64,000 nucleotides of DNA from Ottelia alismoides (taxonomy: Eukaryota > Streptophyta > Magnoliopsida > Alismatales > Hydrocharitaceae). Location of the stretch: positions 248,001 through 312,000 of the forward strand of contig JAZKJV010007246.1 of assembly GCA_037367405.1 (NCBI GenBank). The letters run 5' to 3'. The notes below the pieces were generated by a model, which saw only the letters and a program-made list of their open reading frames with translations, did not search any database and had not been told where the DNA came from. Positions 23,334 to 33,988 of this stretch are shown one piece after another; the first letter of the stretch is position 1; the number at the start of each line of letters is the position of its first letter. Position numbers and translations under genes: made by a program.

Positions 23334-26083
23334 TTAGGTCAGAGGTTTAGGATATGATCATTAAACCGAAGATGACATACGTATTTTTAGTTGTGCGGGC
23401 TTCGATCGCATTTTGTTCTCGTAGCCCTATTTTATGTATTTTTTTATTTCTATTTAAATGTATTTAATTATAAAATTATTTTTTGTATTATTTTTCCCAT
23501 TAAATAAGGAAACTGTGGGACTTATGTTTGTATGATTTGGAATCTGTTTGCTCAAGTTATGATCCTTTTAGTGAGCATGTATCCACTGCTTCAAGGATGA
23601 CGAATTTAGACATAACTAAAAAGCTAGTTACGGTTTCAAAATGCATATAAATACATTAAATGCACTTTATTTATCTTCTAAATTAAATTATAAAACTTTG
23701 AAAACCTATTCTGCGTGATTTAGATTTAAATTAGTTGAGATATGCTAATTTTAGTAAGGGGGGCTCACTGCTGAAAATTACTTTCCTAATCAAGAACCTT
23801 GTGATTGTCATTAAATTAACTATTGGAAATTAATAGTTAATATCCTAAAATAATTAGTTTTAAAATATTTATGAAATATTTAATGATGAAAATTATTTTT
23901 AAATGACCATAACTAACAAATATGAGATAATGATCTTGATCGATTTGGTTATAATGAACTTTCAAACAAACAAAGTTGTTTGAATAAGATTGGAGATTTG
24001 TTTAGCAAATCTCCTTATAATATTAATAAAAAATGTTTTGATAAATATTATAGGCTATAACTTCAGTTGAAAGACCAATTACCATATCAAGTACAAAGTG
24101 ATCAATTGGCATTATCATGACCTCATGTGTATTAGGTGTCTAGTCGGGGGGTGTTAGGGTAGTAGGTTGCTTCATAACTGGTTTATCCCACTCTCGTCAG
24201 AACTAGACATAATAGCAAGTAAGGAAGGGATAATGTTTGAAGGGATCATAATGTTTTTTGTAAGTACTAAAATTCGAATAATACATATTTAAGGTAATAC
24301 AATATTTAAAGTAACAATAGAGAATGCTTGTAGAATATTAATTGGATCATTAATTTAATATGATCAGATTAATTGGAATCCAATTAAAATTAAAACACTC
24401 TATTATGAATAGAGTTGTTATCTACTTTGGAAGAATTAATTATGTTAATATGATTCATAATAATTAATTAGCATTCGGACATGATATGAAGGATCATATA
24501 AGTGACATCCATGGTCTCCCGTTAAAGCGAAGGGTTCTGTCACCAGGGATTTTATGTAGGAGACACGTGTTCAAAGTGATAGCTCCTTCATACAAGCACA
24601 TCTGAATCAGAATCTTTGGTTGTATGCGTAGTTATCCCAATATTGTGTCCTCACATTATTGGAGAGATAGTGGATCGCACACAATGAGTTCTAATCATGT
24701 TGACGGTTGGTTCAGTTAATGACAAGTCAACATCACCATAGGGGTGGTGGGTCTAGGTGTTAAAGACAGAATTGGGAATGCAATGGGAGCTTGCAAAATA
24801 GAATTTGTTTACGCTTCTTTTTATCCAAGTTTCATCTTCTCATATTATTGGGATGTGACAAAGATAAGGAAGGAGATCCCAAAACTTGCTTGAGATATAA
24901 TTGTAAGTATATATCTTACATTGAAAGTGATTAAGGGAATGAAATTTTAGTATTGACACGACACAACTTTAATATAAAAATCCAAAATCAAAGTAAAATA
25001 CATATTTATACATATTTATGTAAACTATCTTATTTCAGATTATCCTCATCAAACCCTTTTAATACTATACTCAACCATGACTAGCAAAATATCATGGATT
25101 CGATCCATGATCAAGATATTGTACTTGTAGTTGGACACGTAATGTAGTGGTTGCATTGTGCAAGTTTCCTCATAATAATGAGGAATGACAATTAAATAGA
25201 CAATAGGACTATGACCCTAGGGTTTGTATGTCTCTATAGCCTTGATCTCTCATTGAGTGTGCTTTGGAAGTATCATGTCGATGATGATCTTAATTGTCAA
25301 ATAGTACTTATAAAATTTGAAGAAGATATTTTAGCTAACATATATGCTCTCAACATTTAATCGTGAATGGCATGGTTCACTACTCATGAAAATGATGGAT
25401 CTATAAGAGATGATGTATTAAAATTGTTTGGGTACCTACGAGAACCAAAGTATTTAAGAGTTTAGATGGATGTAGATGCGATAAGTGTCATCATTCTACT
25501 TTCCATAAAGTCATTCATGAAGATTCATAATATTCATCACGTGTTGATTGAATGAAGCATGTATAACTTTTGAAATATTCTTATATTGAAATCTTATGGG
25601 TTCAACATAAGACATCCTTTATATTAAGCAATGGTTGTCTATAGATGAAGGGAGCGTAGTGGAAGCATTGATCTGACTTAAGTAAGAAGGGAAGTCAAGG
25701 AGTTGATTGTACTTCTGTTATTACCACATGACACCCAAAGAGTTGGACGAATGCAAATATTATAATACGCTGATGTGTTGATAGTATGAGAATCAAATCT
25801 ATCTACAATATTTAGAGAAGGACTACGATAGTGCATCGGAATAATCTACATATAATCATTGAAATTTACTTTCTTTTTTGATAGAAGTCAAATAATTTTA
25901 TATCATTCTTCTAATAACACGTGTAATTGCTTGCATATGTTTTAGAAGACTAGAAATTTTGATCTTAAGGTTTAATAGTGATCCACATTGATTAGTGCAA
26001 TTGTTGTAACAATCTCTATTGGATAGATAGACTTCCTGTTTTCAGTAGGAGAGCCCTTAGTCTTAAAGAATGTCTCTTCGACC
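23334..26083 (+). pseudogene. Copia-2 leader and gag region, degraded
   Basis: It lies between the primer site and the integrase region, where copia Gag is expected. No frame of useful length and no zinc knuckle remain. Colinearity with Copia-1 holds; for example 24470-24680 matches the reverse of 15348-15563. No function survives. Confidence 0.5.
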
Positions 26084-27612
26084 TAGAAAATAAAATACAC
26101 TCATAGTTTATTTCCAAATGTTGAAAATGAACATGAATTCTGGAATAGACCTATTATTAAAAGTTATAATTGGTATATTTCAAATAGTAATTTAGCATAT
26201 GGAGGAATCTACTAAATTATAGAATTAATGAATGGTTTATTAACATTTTTAAATACTAGAAATTAAACACTAAAAAGATCAATAGGAAGATGAAGATCAT
26301 TTGAGAATGATCTGGCATCAAGCCTTGGACATATGTTTGTTGATGAGATCAATAGACAAGAGATGAAACTTTTGTATCTCAAATTTCAAATCTTACATAC
26401 TTGTGACTATTGTATTCAAAGTAAAAAATGTCTAATGCACCCATCTCTGGGAATAGTATAAGATGTAAAGGTATTCAAGATCTCATACATATTGATGTAT
26501 GAGGATCATCAAATTACAATAAACTTTAATGATATGTGATATCTATTGACGATTATTTGTGATATGATATTTCTTCCTTAGAAACATTTGAAATGTTTAA
26601 AGATTTCAGTTTATTTGATTTATAATCGTAGATTTAAGGAATATGAAAATGAATTTAATCAAACCTAGGTAGCAAGTATCGATTAGATGCATTCAAGGAA
26701 CACCTTATGGAGAAAGGAATATCATTCCTATCTCACTCCTTTTAATACACCTAAACTTAATGCAGTTGCATGGGAAGATAATTGGATAATGTGTGACATG
26801 ATTTGATCAATGATGAATCTTATCAAGATTACATTTTAGTTTCCAAGTATATATGTAATATAGACTACAAAATATATAGTTCCATGCAAGTAAGCTAGAA
26901 TCTAGAACCAGAGAGTTTTGCTTCATTAGGAAAATAGATTATGGTATTGGATACCTACTTTATGACCTTGAGATTCTTAAAAGATTTCATATCTGAGAAT
27001 GTTATTCTTAGAGGATGACTTTCTTGAGAATCAACATGAAAATGAAATGAAGGAAATCATTTAATCTTGAGAGGATAACGAGGCCACTGAAATAAGAAAC
27101 TAAAAGGATCATTAAAGATGAAACACTCATATCTCTTCAAATGAGTTTGAGGATGGATTCCATGTGTCAGTTAAGTCTAACAATGATCTTACCTCATGTG
27201 ATGAATCTTCTGAAGATCATGACATGGACATATGGATCGTAGCAATAAAGTCTAAAGTAAACTTCATATACAAATGTAGTATATGGACACTCGAGGATCC
27301 ACCTATATGGTTAAGACTGGTTAAGGTGTAAATGGATCTTCAAGAGAAAGAGGGAACCTGATGAGAAAGTAGGAACCTTTCAAGCACTACTCATATCCTC
27401 AGGATACACACGAAGAAAAGGCATTTCTTGCGACGAGACCTGCACTCCAGTGGCTATGCTTAAACCCGTCAGAATATTGCTAACTATAGCTACACAACTA
27501 GACTTGACATCTATATGATGTTTGTCAAGATTGCATTCTTCAATGAATACCTCTCTGAGTTTATTCATATGAAGTAGTATCAGGGCTTCATGAGGAAATT
27601 AAGGTGTGCAAA
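26084..27612 (+). pseudogene. Copia-2 pol, first part: integrase region to mid-RT
   Basis: Readable blocks in plus-strand frames. At about 26303-26450 there is a GAG-pre-integrase segment with LGHMFVDEINRQ and HTC..CIQSK, where the HTC..C pair belongs to the zinc-binding part. Degraded integrase follows. From 27327 the RT start reads CKWIFKRKR..., GYTRRKGI, DET.TPVAMLKPVRILL, matching the conserved opening of copia RT. After a frameshift, VKIAFFNEYL corresponds to the DVKTAFLNG motif. The frame is interrupted by stops (e.g. after 27500) and finally by Athila-1, which landed between the two halves of RT. The pol would normally integrate and copy the element. This part is also present as a second copy from 46591. 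Confidence 0.75.
27608..27612. repeat. Target-site duplication of Athila-1, left
   Basis: GCAAA before the LTR start TGATGAATAC. It is identical to 45256-45260, and the unoccupied site GTGCAAACTAAAGG survives at 47961-47974. Confidence 0.97.
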
Positions 27613-30600
27613 TGATGAATACCCATTCATCACTCTTTATTCTTATATTTTAGCTACAAAAACCTATGCAAATGCATGTAGATATGTGTAAATAGGAATA
27701 ATTAACAAAAGCATGCATCTTGTAAAAATATGTAATTAGCATGTTTTTGTGCAAAAATAAAAGAATAAAGAGTAAAAAGAAAAAGAGGGAAATATTTAGA
27801 ATAAATATTGAGCAACCTAACCCAAGGGAGGGCTCATCATGGGCCTGACCGCATAAAAGCCATAGTAGAGAGAGATAGGGGCTCACTTATGTATATATTT
27901 GTAAATAAATAAAATAATATTTTCCTCATCCAAAAATATGCTTGTATATATTTTTTACATATTTATAAACTATTAAAAACAAAATAAAAAACTTAAAAGT
28001 CAAAAATGCAAAAATACACCTTCACCATGTACATAAGACCACCATCCTTATTTATCTAACCTTGTAAATAGATGTATTTATTTCTAAAACTTTTTGTAAA
28101 TATCCTATGTTACATATTGTACATAAAATAAATAAAAAGAAACAAAACAAAATCAAATAAAAATTACAAAATTTAAAATACAAAAATATCTTGTACATAC
28201 ACCATGTATATAGTTATACATAAATAATTATTTCACCTATATATCTAAATAATAAAAATAAAATAAAAATAGCCTTTTATTCCTCATTTTATCCTATAAA
28301 TAAATAAAATATAAAATAGGAATAAAAATGTATATAAATAACTAATTAAAAATCAAAAATCAAAAATCAATATAGTGTATATATACCTATGTATAGCTAC
28401 TATGTATATACTTTTTTTTTATTTCCAAAAATTAATTAAAAATCACAAAAAAATAGAAAAAATTAAAACAAATATTTTTTATGTTTTAAGTTTTTGAAAA
28501 TTCGGCCATTTATGGCCCCAAAAAAATCAAATAAAAATATAAGCCTTGGCGGGCTCTGATTGGTCCACGGGGGATTGTTGACCCCCGGTCAACACCTCCC
28601 CCAGGACCACCAGAGCTCGGGTCCGCTCGCCCGACCCGTTTTCTCCCCTCTTTCTACGAGTGACCCGATCGCCATTTGCCCCAACTCCGGGTCCGGATTG
28701 ATCACGTCACATCCGAGAGCCTCGCCGGAGCCCTCGCCTTGGGATCCGCGCTCCCGCTCGCCCTACCCGATCGATTCTTCCCGGACCTGCAACCATATAA
28801 AGCCTGAGCTCCGCCGCATTCATTCTCTATCTTTGGCTCTCCACCTTCACTCCCGTGACCTCCATTGCATTCAGCAAGGTGACAGCTTCCGTCTGCCGTG
28901 TTGCAGCGAGGAGGAGGGTGCCCGACCATCGATCCGGCAGCCGTGCGCCGCCGTGCTCCGCCACCTAGTTGGAGCTCGAGCCTCAGGCAGTGACGACCTT
29001 CGAGGCGACGACCGGGAGTTAGCCACACTCCAGCACAGTCTTCCGATCCACCCAGGTAGTCGATTAGCTCCTCCATTTCGTTTAATTTCTGATTTCGCCC
29101 AAATCGACTCTCCGACGTGTTCCCCAGATTCCGGCCATCTCGCGTAATATCTCGATCATCGGAACCCCCACACACCTTCGCCACCTCCCGACGCACGTTC
29201 TACGCCCACTCATCCAACCCAGCTCGCCCCGGAGCTGGGAGTCGAGCTCCACTACCTACCGCTCGCCGGAGCTCATTCGCACCGACCCACCAGCCACCGT
29301 CACCCCGCTTCTTTGGGTCGAGGCACTTTGCCCTCGACCCGCGAAGCTTCTGGTTTGCTTTGCAGGGACCGAGGAGGCCATCTGAGGCTTCCCGATTTCA
29401 GTCCAGGAGCTTGCTCGCCGCCAGCCTCGCCGGAGCCCCTCCCGGGCTCGGCTGGGCCATCGGAGGCTACCACCAGCTGCGGGGCATCACAGCGGGTCTT
29501 CTCCGATCATCAGGAGCAGCTGAGGAGGACTACAGCCCACGCACGAGGCCGGCGAAGCTCGCCGGCGGAGTGTTCTTCCACCATCCTCCAGCACCGTCCG
29601 ATGGCTCCTCCGCTCCAGTCTTGATCCCAGCCGTCCATCTTCCGAGGAGCAGCGACCGTCGATCACCTGGAGGGGCTCATCTGGACCGATAGCAGCAGAG
29701 GAGAGAGGCACCCGAGCTCCACCCCGTTCGATCTTCCACGTGTCCTCGTCTCCACCGTCGATCCGGCTCAAGGGCAGACGAAGAAAAGCGCCAGCTCACC
29801 AGGACCGCCCGATCTTCCACGTGGCGCGCATCCCGCCGTCGACAAATAAAGGGGTAAATTACTTAGGACCCCCTCTTAGTTTGTCTTTTTAGTCCTAGTC
29901 CTGTAAATATTTTCGTGCTTTTATTTACGTAGGGTAATTTGCAATTGGGACCTTGTGCTTGTTTTTATTTACGTTTATGCCCCTGTGTATGTGAGACCAC
30001 GTGCTTCGTCACGCGCTTGTTTGGGCTATTTACATCTGTTTCCCTGTAGTTCTGTTGGGTTCTGAAATGAATGATAACTTTTTGGTAATTGCATTTATGC
30101 CCCTGTGAGTGTTGTTTATGCACATGTGCGGATTTTAGTGGGATTTTTGCATCCAAGCCCCTGGACATTTGGTACGAGTTACCAAAAAGTCCAGAAACTT
30201 GGTTTTTATTACCAAAAGGCACCTGAGTGCCCCAGGCACGCGCCACGCGCGTGACTTGCTGGGATTTTAGCACCTTGAGCCCCAGACTTTCGGGTATTTG
30301 CACATTGGTCCTTGTGCACAGTGCCCCCTTTTGGATTTTGAATAAAATATCAAATCACCTCCAAATCTAATGAAAATTTGACACATGGCTCCTGCCATGG
30401 TGTAGGATTTTTGTAGATTTTTGAGGACATTTTTGATCTTGTTTGCTATTTTACAAAATTCAAAAACATCTATTTTTGGCACTGTTTCACTTGAAAAATC
30501 ACAAAAAAATATAAAAACACCCCCAAAAATTCTACAAAAATTAGTTAATGATCTTTGTGTGTTGTTTGATTTTCTAGCCAATTTTGGCTATTTTTCATTG

Positions 30601-31271
30601 AGTAAAAACCCTAAAAATCTAAAAACACCTAAAAACTCATAAAAATCATATTAAATAATCTAAAAATCCAAAAACAATAATTTTGGTGCCCAAATTTTCC
30701 TTATTTTCTATAGAATACAGGAAAATTACCTCCAGGGCCATCTGAGATCCTTAGATATTTTATCTTTGGGTTTTGGGCCCTGCTGGACAGTACCTCGTTT
30801 TCTTTGCACTGTTTGATTTTTAGAAAATAAAATACACCACATAAAAATCCCAAAAATTCACCAAAAACACTTAAAAACCCAAAAAGCATAAAAACAATTT
30901 TTCTTGAATTTTTGCTTGATTTTTGGTGTGCTAAATAAATTGCTTAAGTGTGCTTGTTTATACTTTCTTTTATTTCCTTCACATATTAAAAATCCAAAAA
31001 AATTTTAAAACCATTAAAAACCACTAAAAAATGTTTTCTCCCTTTTCCTGATTCTTTGACTACTTCGTAGGCCTTTGGCCAATCCGTGCTCCTTGTGTTC
31101 GACCCTGGGAGCTATACCAGGTTAATCACATAGCGAGACCGCTTTCGCATTTTCGATTGATTTTATTTCTCGTAGTGGTCTAATTTTCTTGATATACCCA
31201 TCCGATTGATTGAGGTCACAACGACCATTCCTTTGCCTTTGCCTTAGTCACTCGGAATTTTGGGGTTATCA
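27613..31271 (+). repeat. 5' LTR of Athila-1
   Basis: It starts TGATGAATACCC and ends GGGGTTATCA. It has three compositional zones: AT-rich (27613-28540), a GC-rich CpG-dense core (28545-29850) and AT-rich (29850-31271). The core probably holds the promoter and transcript start. The long open frames inside the core (for example 28560-29147 and 29117-29692) have no recognisable domain and overlap on both strands, as expected by chance in GC-rich DNA. Confidence 0.95.
28796..28801 (+). promoter_or_regulatory. Putative TATA box of Athila-1
   Basis: TATAAA in the context ACCATATAAAGCC, followed about 25-35 bases later by CATTCATTCTC, a plausible start region. It lies at the GC-rich core of the LTR. 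The identical box in the 3' LTR is at 42781-42786. Confidence 0.5.
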
Positions 31272-31274
31272 GAA

Positions 31275-31292
31275 TGGCGCCGTTGCCGGGGA
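31275..31292 (+). other. Primer-binding site, tRNA-Asp type
   Basis: TGGCGCCGTTGCCGGGGA starts three bases after the LTR end and is complementary to the 3' end of plant tRNA-Asp. It primes minus-strand DNA synthesis. This primer choice is typical of Athila. Confidence 0.93.
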
Positions 31293-32638
31293 GCACGGCT
31301 TAGTAGTCTTTTAGATTTTTTCGCGGCTTTTCGAGTTTCGCGGCTTTTTACACAGATTTTTGTATATATATATATTTTTCTGATATTTTTATAATAATTG
31401 TTGGACTGACCACTTTTCTCTCTTTTTCTTGCGAGGGCCCGAGGAGCGAGGGCGGCATTCCTAGGAGCGCCGGAGCACCCGAGCGATGCGGAGGCGGCTT
31501 CCTTCTTCACGAAGCCGCAGGAGAGAGCGAGAGAGAGAGTTGAGTGGGTGAGGTAGCTTAGGATATTATTTTATTATTGTTGTAATAATACAGGACCTGG
31601 GACTTCTTGGACACTCTCGAGTCTGTTTCGCCGAGCACCGGTGTGCTCGGGGGACCCTTTAGGACTTTAGCGGTTTTTCGCGGCTTTCTTCTATTTTTTT
31701 TACTGCCTTTCCGGTGTTTACGCGGCTTTTTGATCGAGCCCCTAGATGTAGGATTTTCTGGTGCTTGTGCCGTAATAGTAGGATCCACACACTTAATTGA
31801 TTATCTGTTCCTATAGATCGTTAATTGGACCTGCTAATAATAAATAATAAAAATAACTTAGTCACTTTCCTGAGAGCCTACGCGCCGCGAGTCCGCCCCA
31901 CAAGCGCTACTCCTGAACTCGACCTGTCGAGAAGAGGAGGGGTGAGCCAAGACCAGACTCTTTGGATCGAGGGCGAGTGACTGAGTTAGACGGTTCTGCG
32001 TTAGAAGTTGCTCATCTAGGACTCGGGTTTTTTTCCCGCTTGCATCATTTAGGTAGTTTATTTCCTGTCTTTAAATTCTGCGCGGATCATATTGCATGTA
32101 GAGTGCTGGAGTCAGGTACGCCTTTCTTACTTTGCATGCATCATTGATTTCATCGCGCATCGGCTTTTTCGTCTTCTCCCCCCTGTTTTCGGACTTAATA
32201 ATCAGGAGAACCGAAAAATTCGTTAGGCCCTTTGTTTGCTTTGAAAAATATTAAAAAGAAAAACAATAAAACCGGGACTGCTAATCATACTTGATCTTAA
32301 AAACCGCTCACCGTAAAAATTTTGTCTTGGGGAGAGCAACCCCCTCATTGTCTTGTTTGGATGCGCGAGAGAGTGACCCGCACCCTAGGTAGAGCCTCCC
32401 GGTGCTAGACCCGACTGATTACCGACTCTTCTGTGCGGGCCAGTCGGTTGGGATAGCATCGGATATCCTAACAGGTCACGTAAGCGCTCTGATACTTTGT
32501 GTGTTCACCAAAATAAAATAGACAAGATAATTTGACCGAACTTTCACGGTCTTCAGCTCGCGTGCGTTGGTGAACTGGGGGTTTGTTTTTGATCATATTT
32601 GATTCCAGATCTCATCCGCCTTACTTGCCCAGATCAAG
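31293..32638 (+). other. Athila-1 untranslated leader
   Basis: About 1.35 kb between primer site and gag start. Several short upstream ATG frames occur (e.g. 31607-31816 and 31962-32147), none with a recognisable product. Such a leader normally carries packaging signals; none can be pinpointed by eye. With so many upstream ATGs, simple scanning to the gag ATG is unlikely, so an intron or internal initiation is possible. Confidence 0.6.
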
Positions 32639-33655
32639 ATGATGGGTAGACGGTCTCTTAGGCAGCCTCTGGTTGCACCGCTTTCGGGCACGTCTACCCG
32701 ATCATCTAGGTTAGCCCGCGAGAGCCGAGACCAGCTCTCCGAGCCCGAGTACGATTCCGCCCTGTTCCCCCTCGACCCCCTTTCTTCTGGTATTGAGAGA
32801 CATGAGCCCGAGGAGAGATTATCAGATTTGACAGCACCTGAGTTGGGCTCATTTGATTTTGCAGACGTCGTTATGGCCGCCAGAGCAGACGATTCCCCCA
32901 GAGGTCCACGGGGAGACCATCATGTTGTATTTGACCAGGGGGCGATCAACTCCACCCTGATCGCATCACTTGAGACGGTTCAGCAGCAGCTCCGCGATCA
33001 GGGAGCATTCATGATAGAGATGAGGAGAGAGTTGGAGAGGCTCAGAGAAGAGCGAGGTTCAGAGCAGAGCGAGCCTGAGGAGATGCTTGATGCAGAGGCA
33101 GCAGCAGCAGCAGCCGCAGCAGCAGCAGCAGCCGCAGCCGCCGCAGCGGCAGCCGCCGCTGCGGGAGGACCACCACAGCCGATGAGGGCGTTGCACAACC
33201 CCGGATCTACTCTGATGCATCATTGGGTGGTAGTGCCAGCTATCGTGGGGGACTTCAAGTTCCCCCCGAACACCTTGCACTTACTGCCCCGCTTCCACGG
33301 GCTAGCCACTGAGGAGCCCCACCTCCACCTCCAGGAGTTTCTGATGATCTGCAGCACTGTCCACGATCGTCACGTGGACCAGGACACTATACGGATGATT
33401 GCCTTCCCGTTTTCACTGGCAGACAGAGCAGCCAACTGGCTGAAGCACTTAGGGAAGTTTGTGTACACCTGGGATCAGCTCCGCACCGAGTACTTTAAAA
33501 AGTACTATCCACTCGGGCGGACGAATGCAGCGAGGGCCTTGATCAGCAACTTCTCCATGTTCCCCAATGAGCAGTTCCACGAGGCTTGGGAGAGGTTTCG
33601 AGAGCTCTTGGACAGATGCCCGTACCACGACATATCCAAGCCGAACCTAGTTTAG
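32639..33655 (+). CDS. gag: Athila-1 Gag, truncated by in-frame TAG
   Basis: 338 codons from ATGATGGG to TAG at 33653-33655. The N-terminal third is Ser/Arg/acidic and possibly disordered. A coiled-coil-like segment follows (about residues 100-145, LETVQQQLRDQGAFMIEMRR), then 22 alanines in a row (33098-33163). From about residue 195 to the end is the retrotransposon Gag (capsid) domain, with FHGLATEEPHLHLQEF, FPFSLADRAANWL and FHEAWERFRELLDRCP-type motifs as in Athila Gag. Gag would assemble the cytoplasmic particle that packages the element RNA. The TAG falls before the end of the capsid domain: the following in-frame codons (SFFSGLTPELQGLVNASCGG) are the usual domain tail. The stop therefore cuts the domain rather than ending it cleanly. 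The same frame stays open beyond it. Confidence 0.85.
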   Translation: MMGRRSLRQPLVAPLSGTSTRSSRLARESRDQLSEPEYDSALFPLDPLSSGIERHEPEERLSDLTAPELGSFDFADVVMAARADDSPRGPRGDHHVVFDQGAINSTLIASLETVQQQLRDQGAFMIEMRRELERLREERGSEQSEPEEMLDAEAAAAAAAAAAAAAAAAAAAAAAGGPPQPMRALHNPGSTLMHHWVVVPAIVGDFKFPPNTLHLLPRFHGLATEEPHLHLQEFLMICSTVHDRHVDQDTIRMIAFPFSLADRAANWLKHLGKFVYTWDQLRTEYFKKYYPLGRTNAARALISNFSMFPNEQFHEAWERFRELLDRCPYHDISKPNLV

Positions 33656-33988
33656 AGTTTTTTCAGCGGGTTGACGCCAGAGCTTCAGGGCCTGGTGAAT
33701 GCTTCTTGCGGCGGGTCCTATTTCGCCAAGGACCACGACCAGGTCTGGGCCATTTACGAGGAGATGTCAGAGAACTACATGGTGATGTCTCAGACCCGGT
33801 TGTACTCTCAGAGACCCCAGCCACAGCAGCCAGGACCCGTGCAGTACCAGCGGATAGCACGGGTCGATGCAGGTCCATCCAGTTCGTCCGCAGTTGCAGC
33901 AGCACATGCCGAGTCGTCCGCTGCAGACATGGGTATCATTAGCGAGAAGTTGGACCGCATGGAGCTGATAGAGAAGAAGCAGTGCTAG
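33656..33988 (+). pseudogene. Athila-1 Gag tail between two TAG codons
   Basis: 110 codons in the gag frame, from after the first TAG to a second TAG at 33986-33988. It carries the end of the capsid domain and a Gln/Pro/Ser-rich linker. No CX2CX4HX4C zinc knuckle occurs here or in the following segment, although nucleocapsid knuckles are common at this place. Both stops are followed by AGT. Each is one base from a Gln codon, and cytosine in CAG is a plant CHG methylation site, so deamination is a simple explanation. Programmed readthrough cannot be excluded from one copy. Confidence 0.7.

Noticed and set aside
28560..29692. Long open frames in the Athila-1 LTR GC-rich core (and copies at 42545-43677)
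   Set aside because: No recognisable domain, and frames are open on both strands at once. Their duplication only reflects the two LTRs, and the few differences between copies are mostly amino-acid changing.
31275..31292. tRNA-Asp gene
   Set aside because: Only the 18 bases complementary to the tRNA 3' end are present. This is a primer-binding site.
33059..33280. Reverse-strand Gly/Cys- and Ala-rich frames over the alanine tract of gag
   Set aside because: Shadows of a GCN repeat in a real gene on the other strand.
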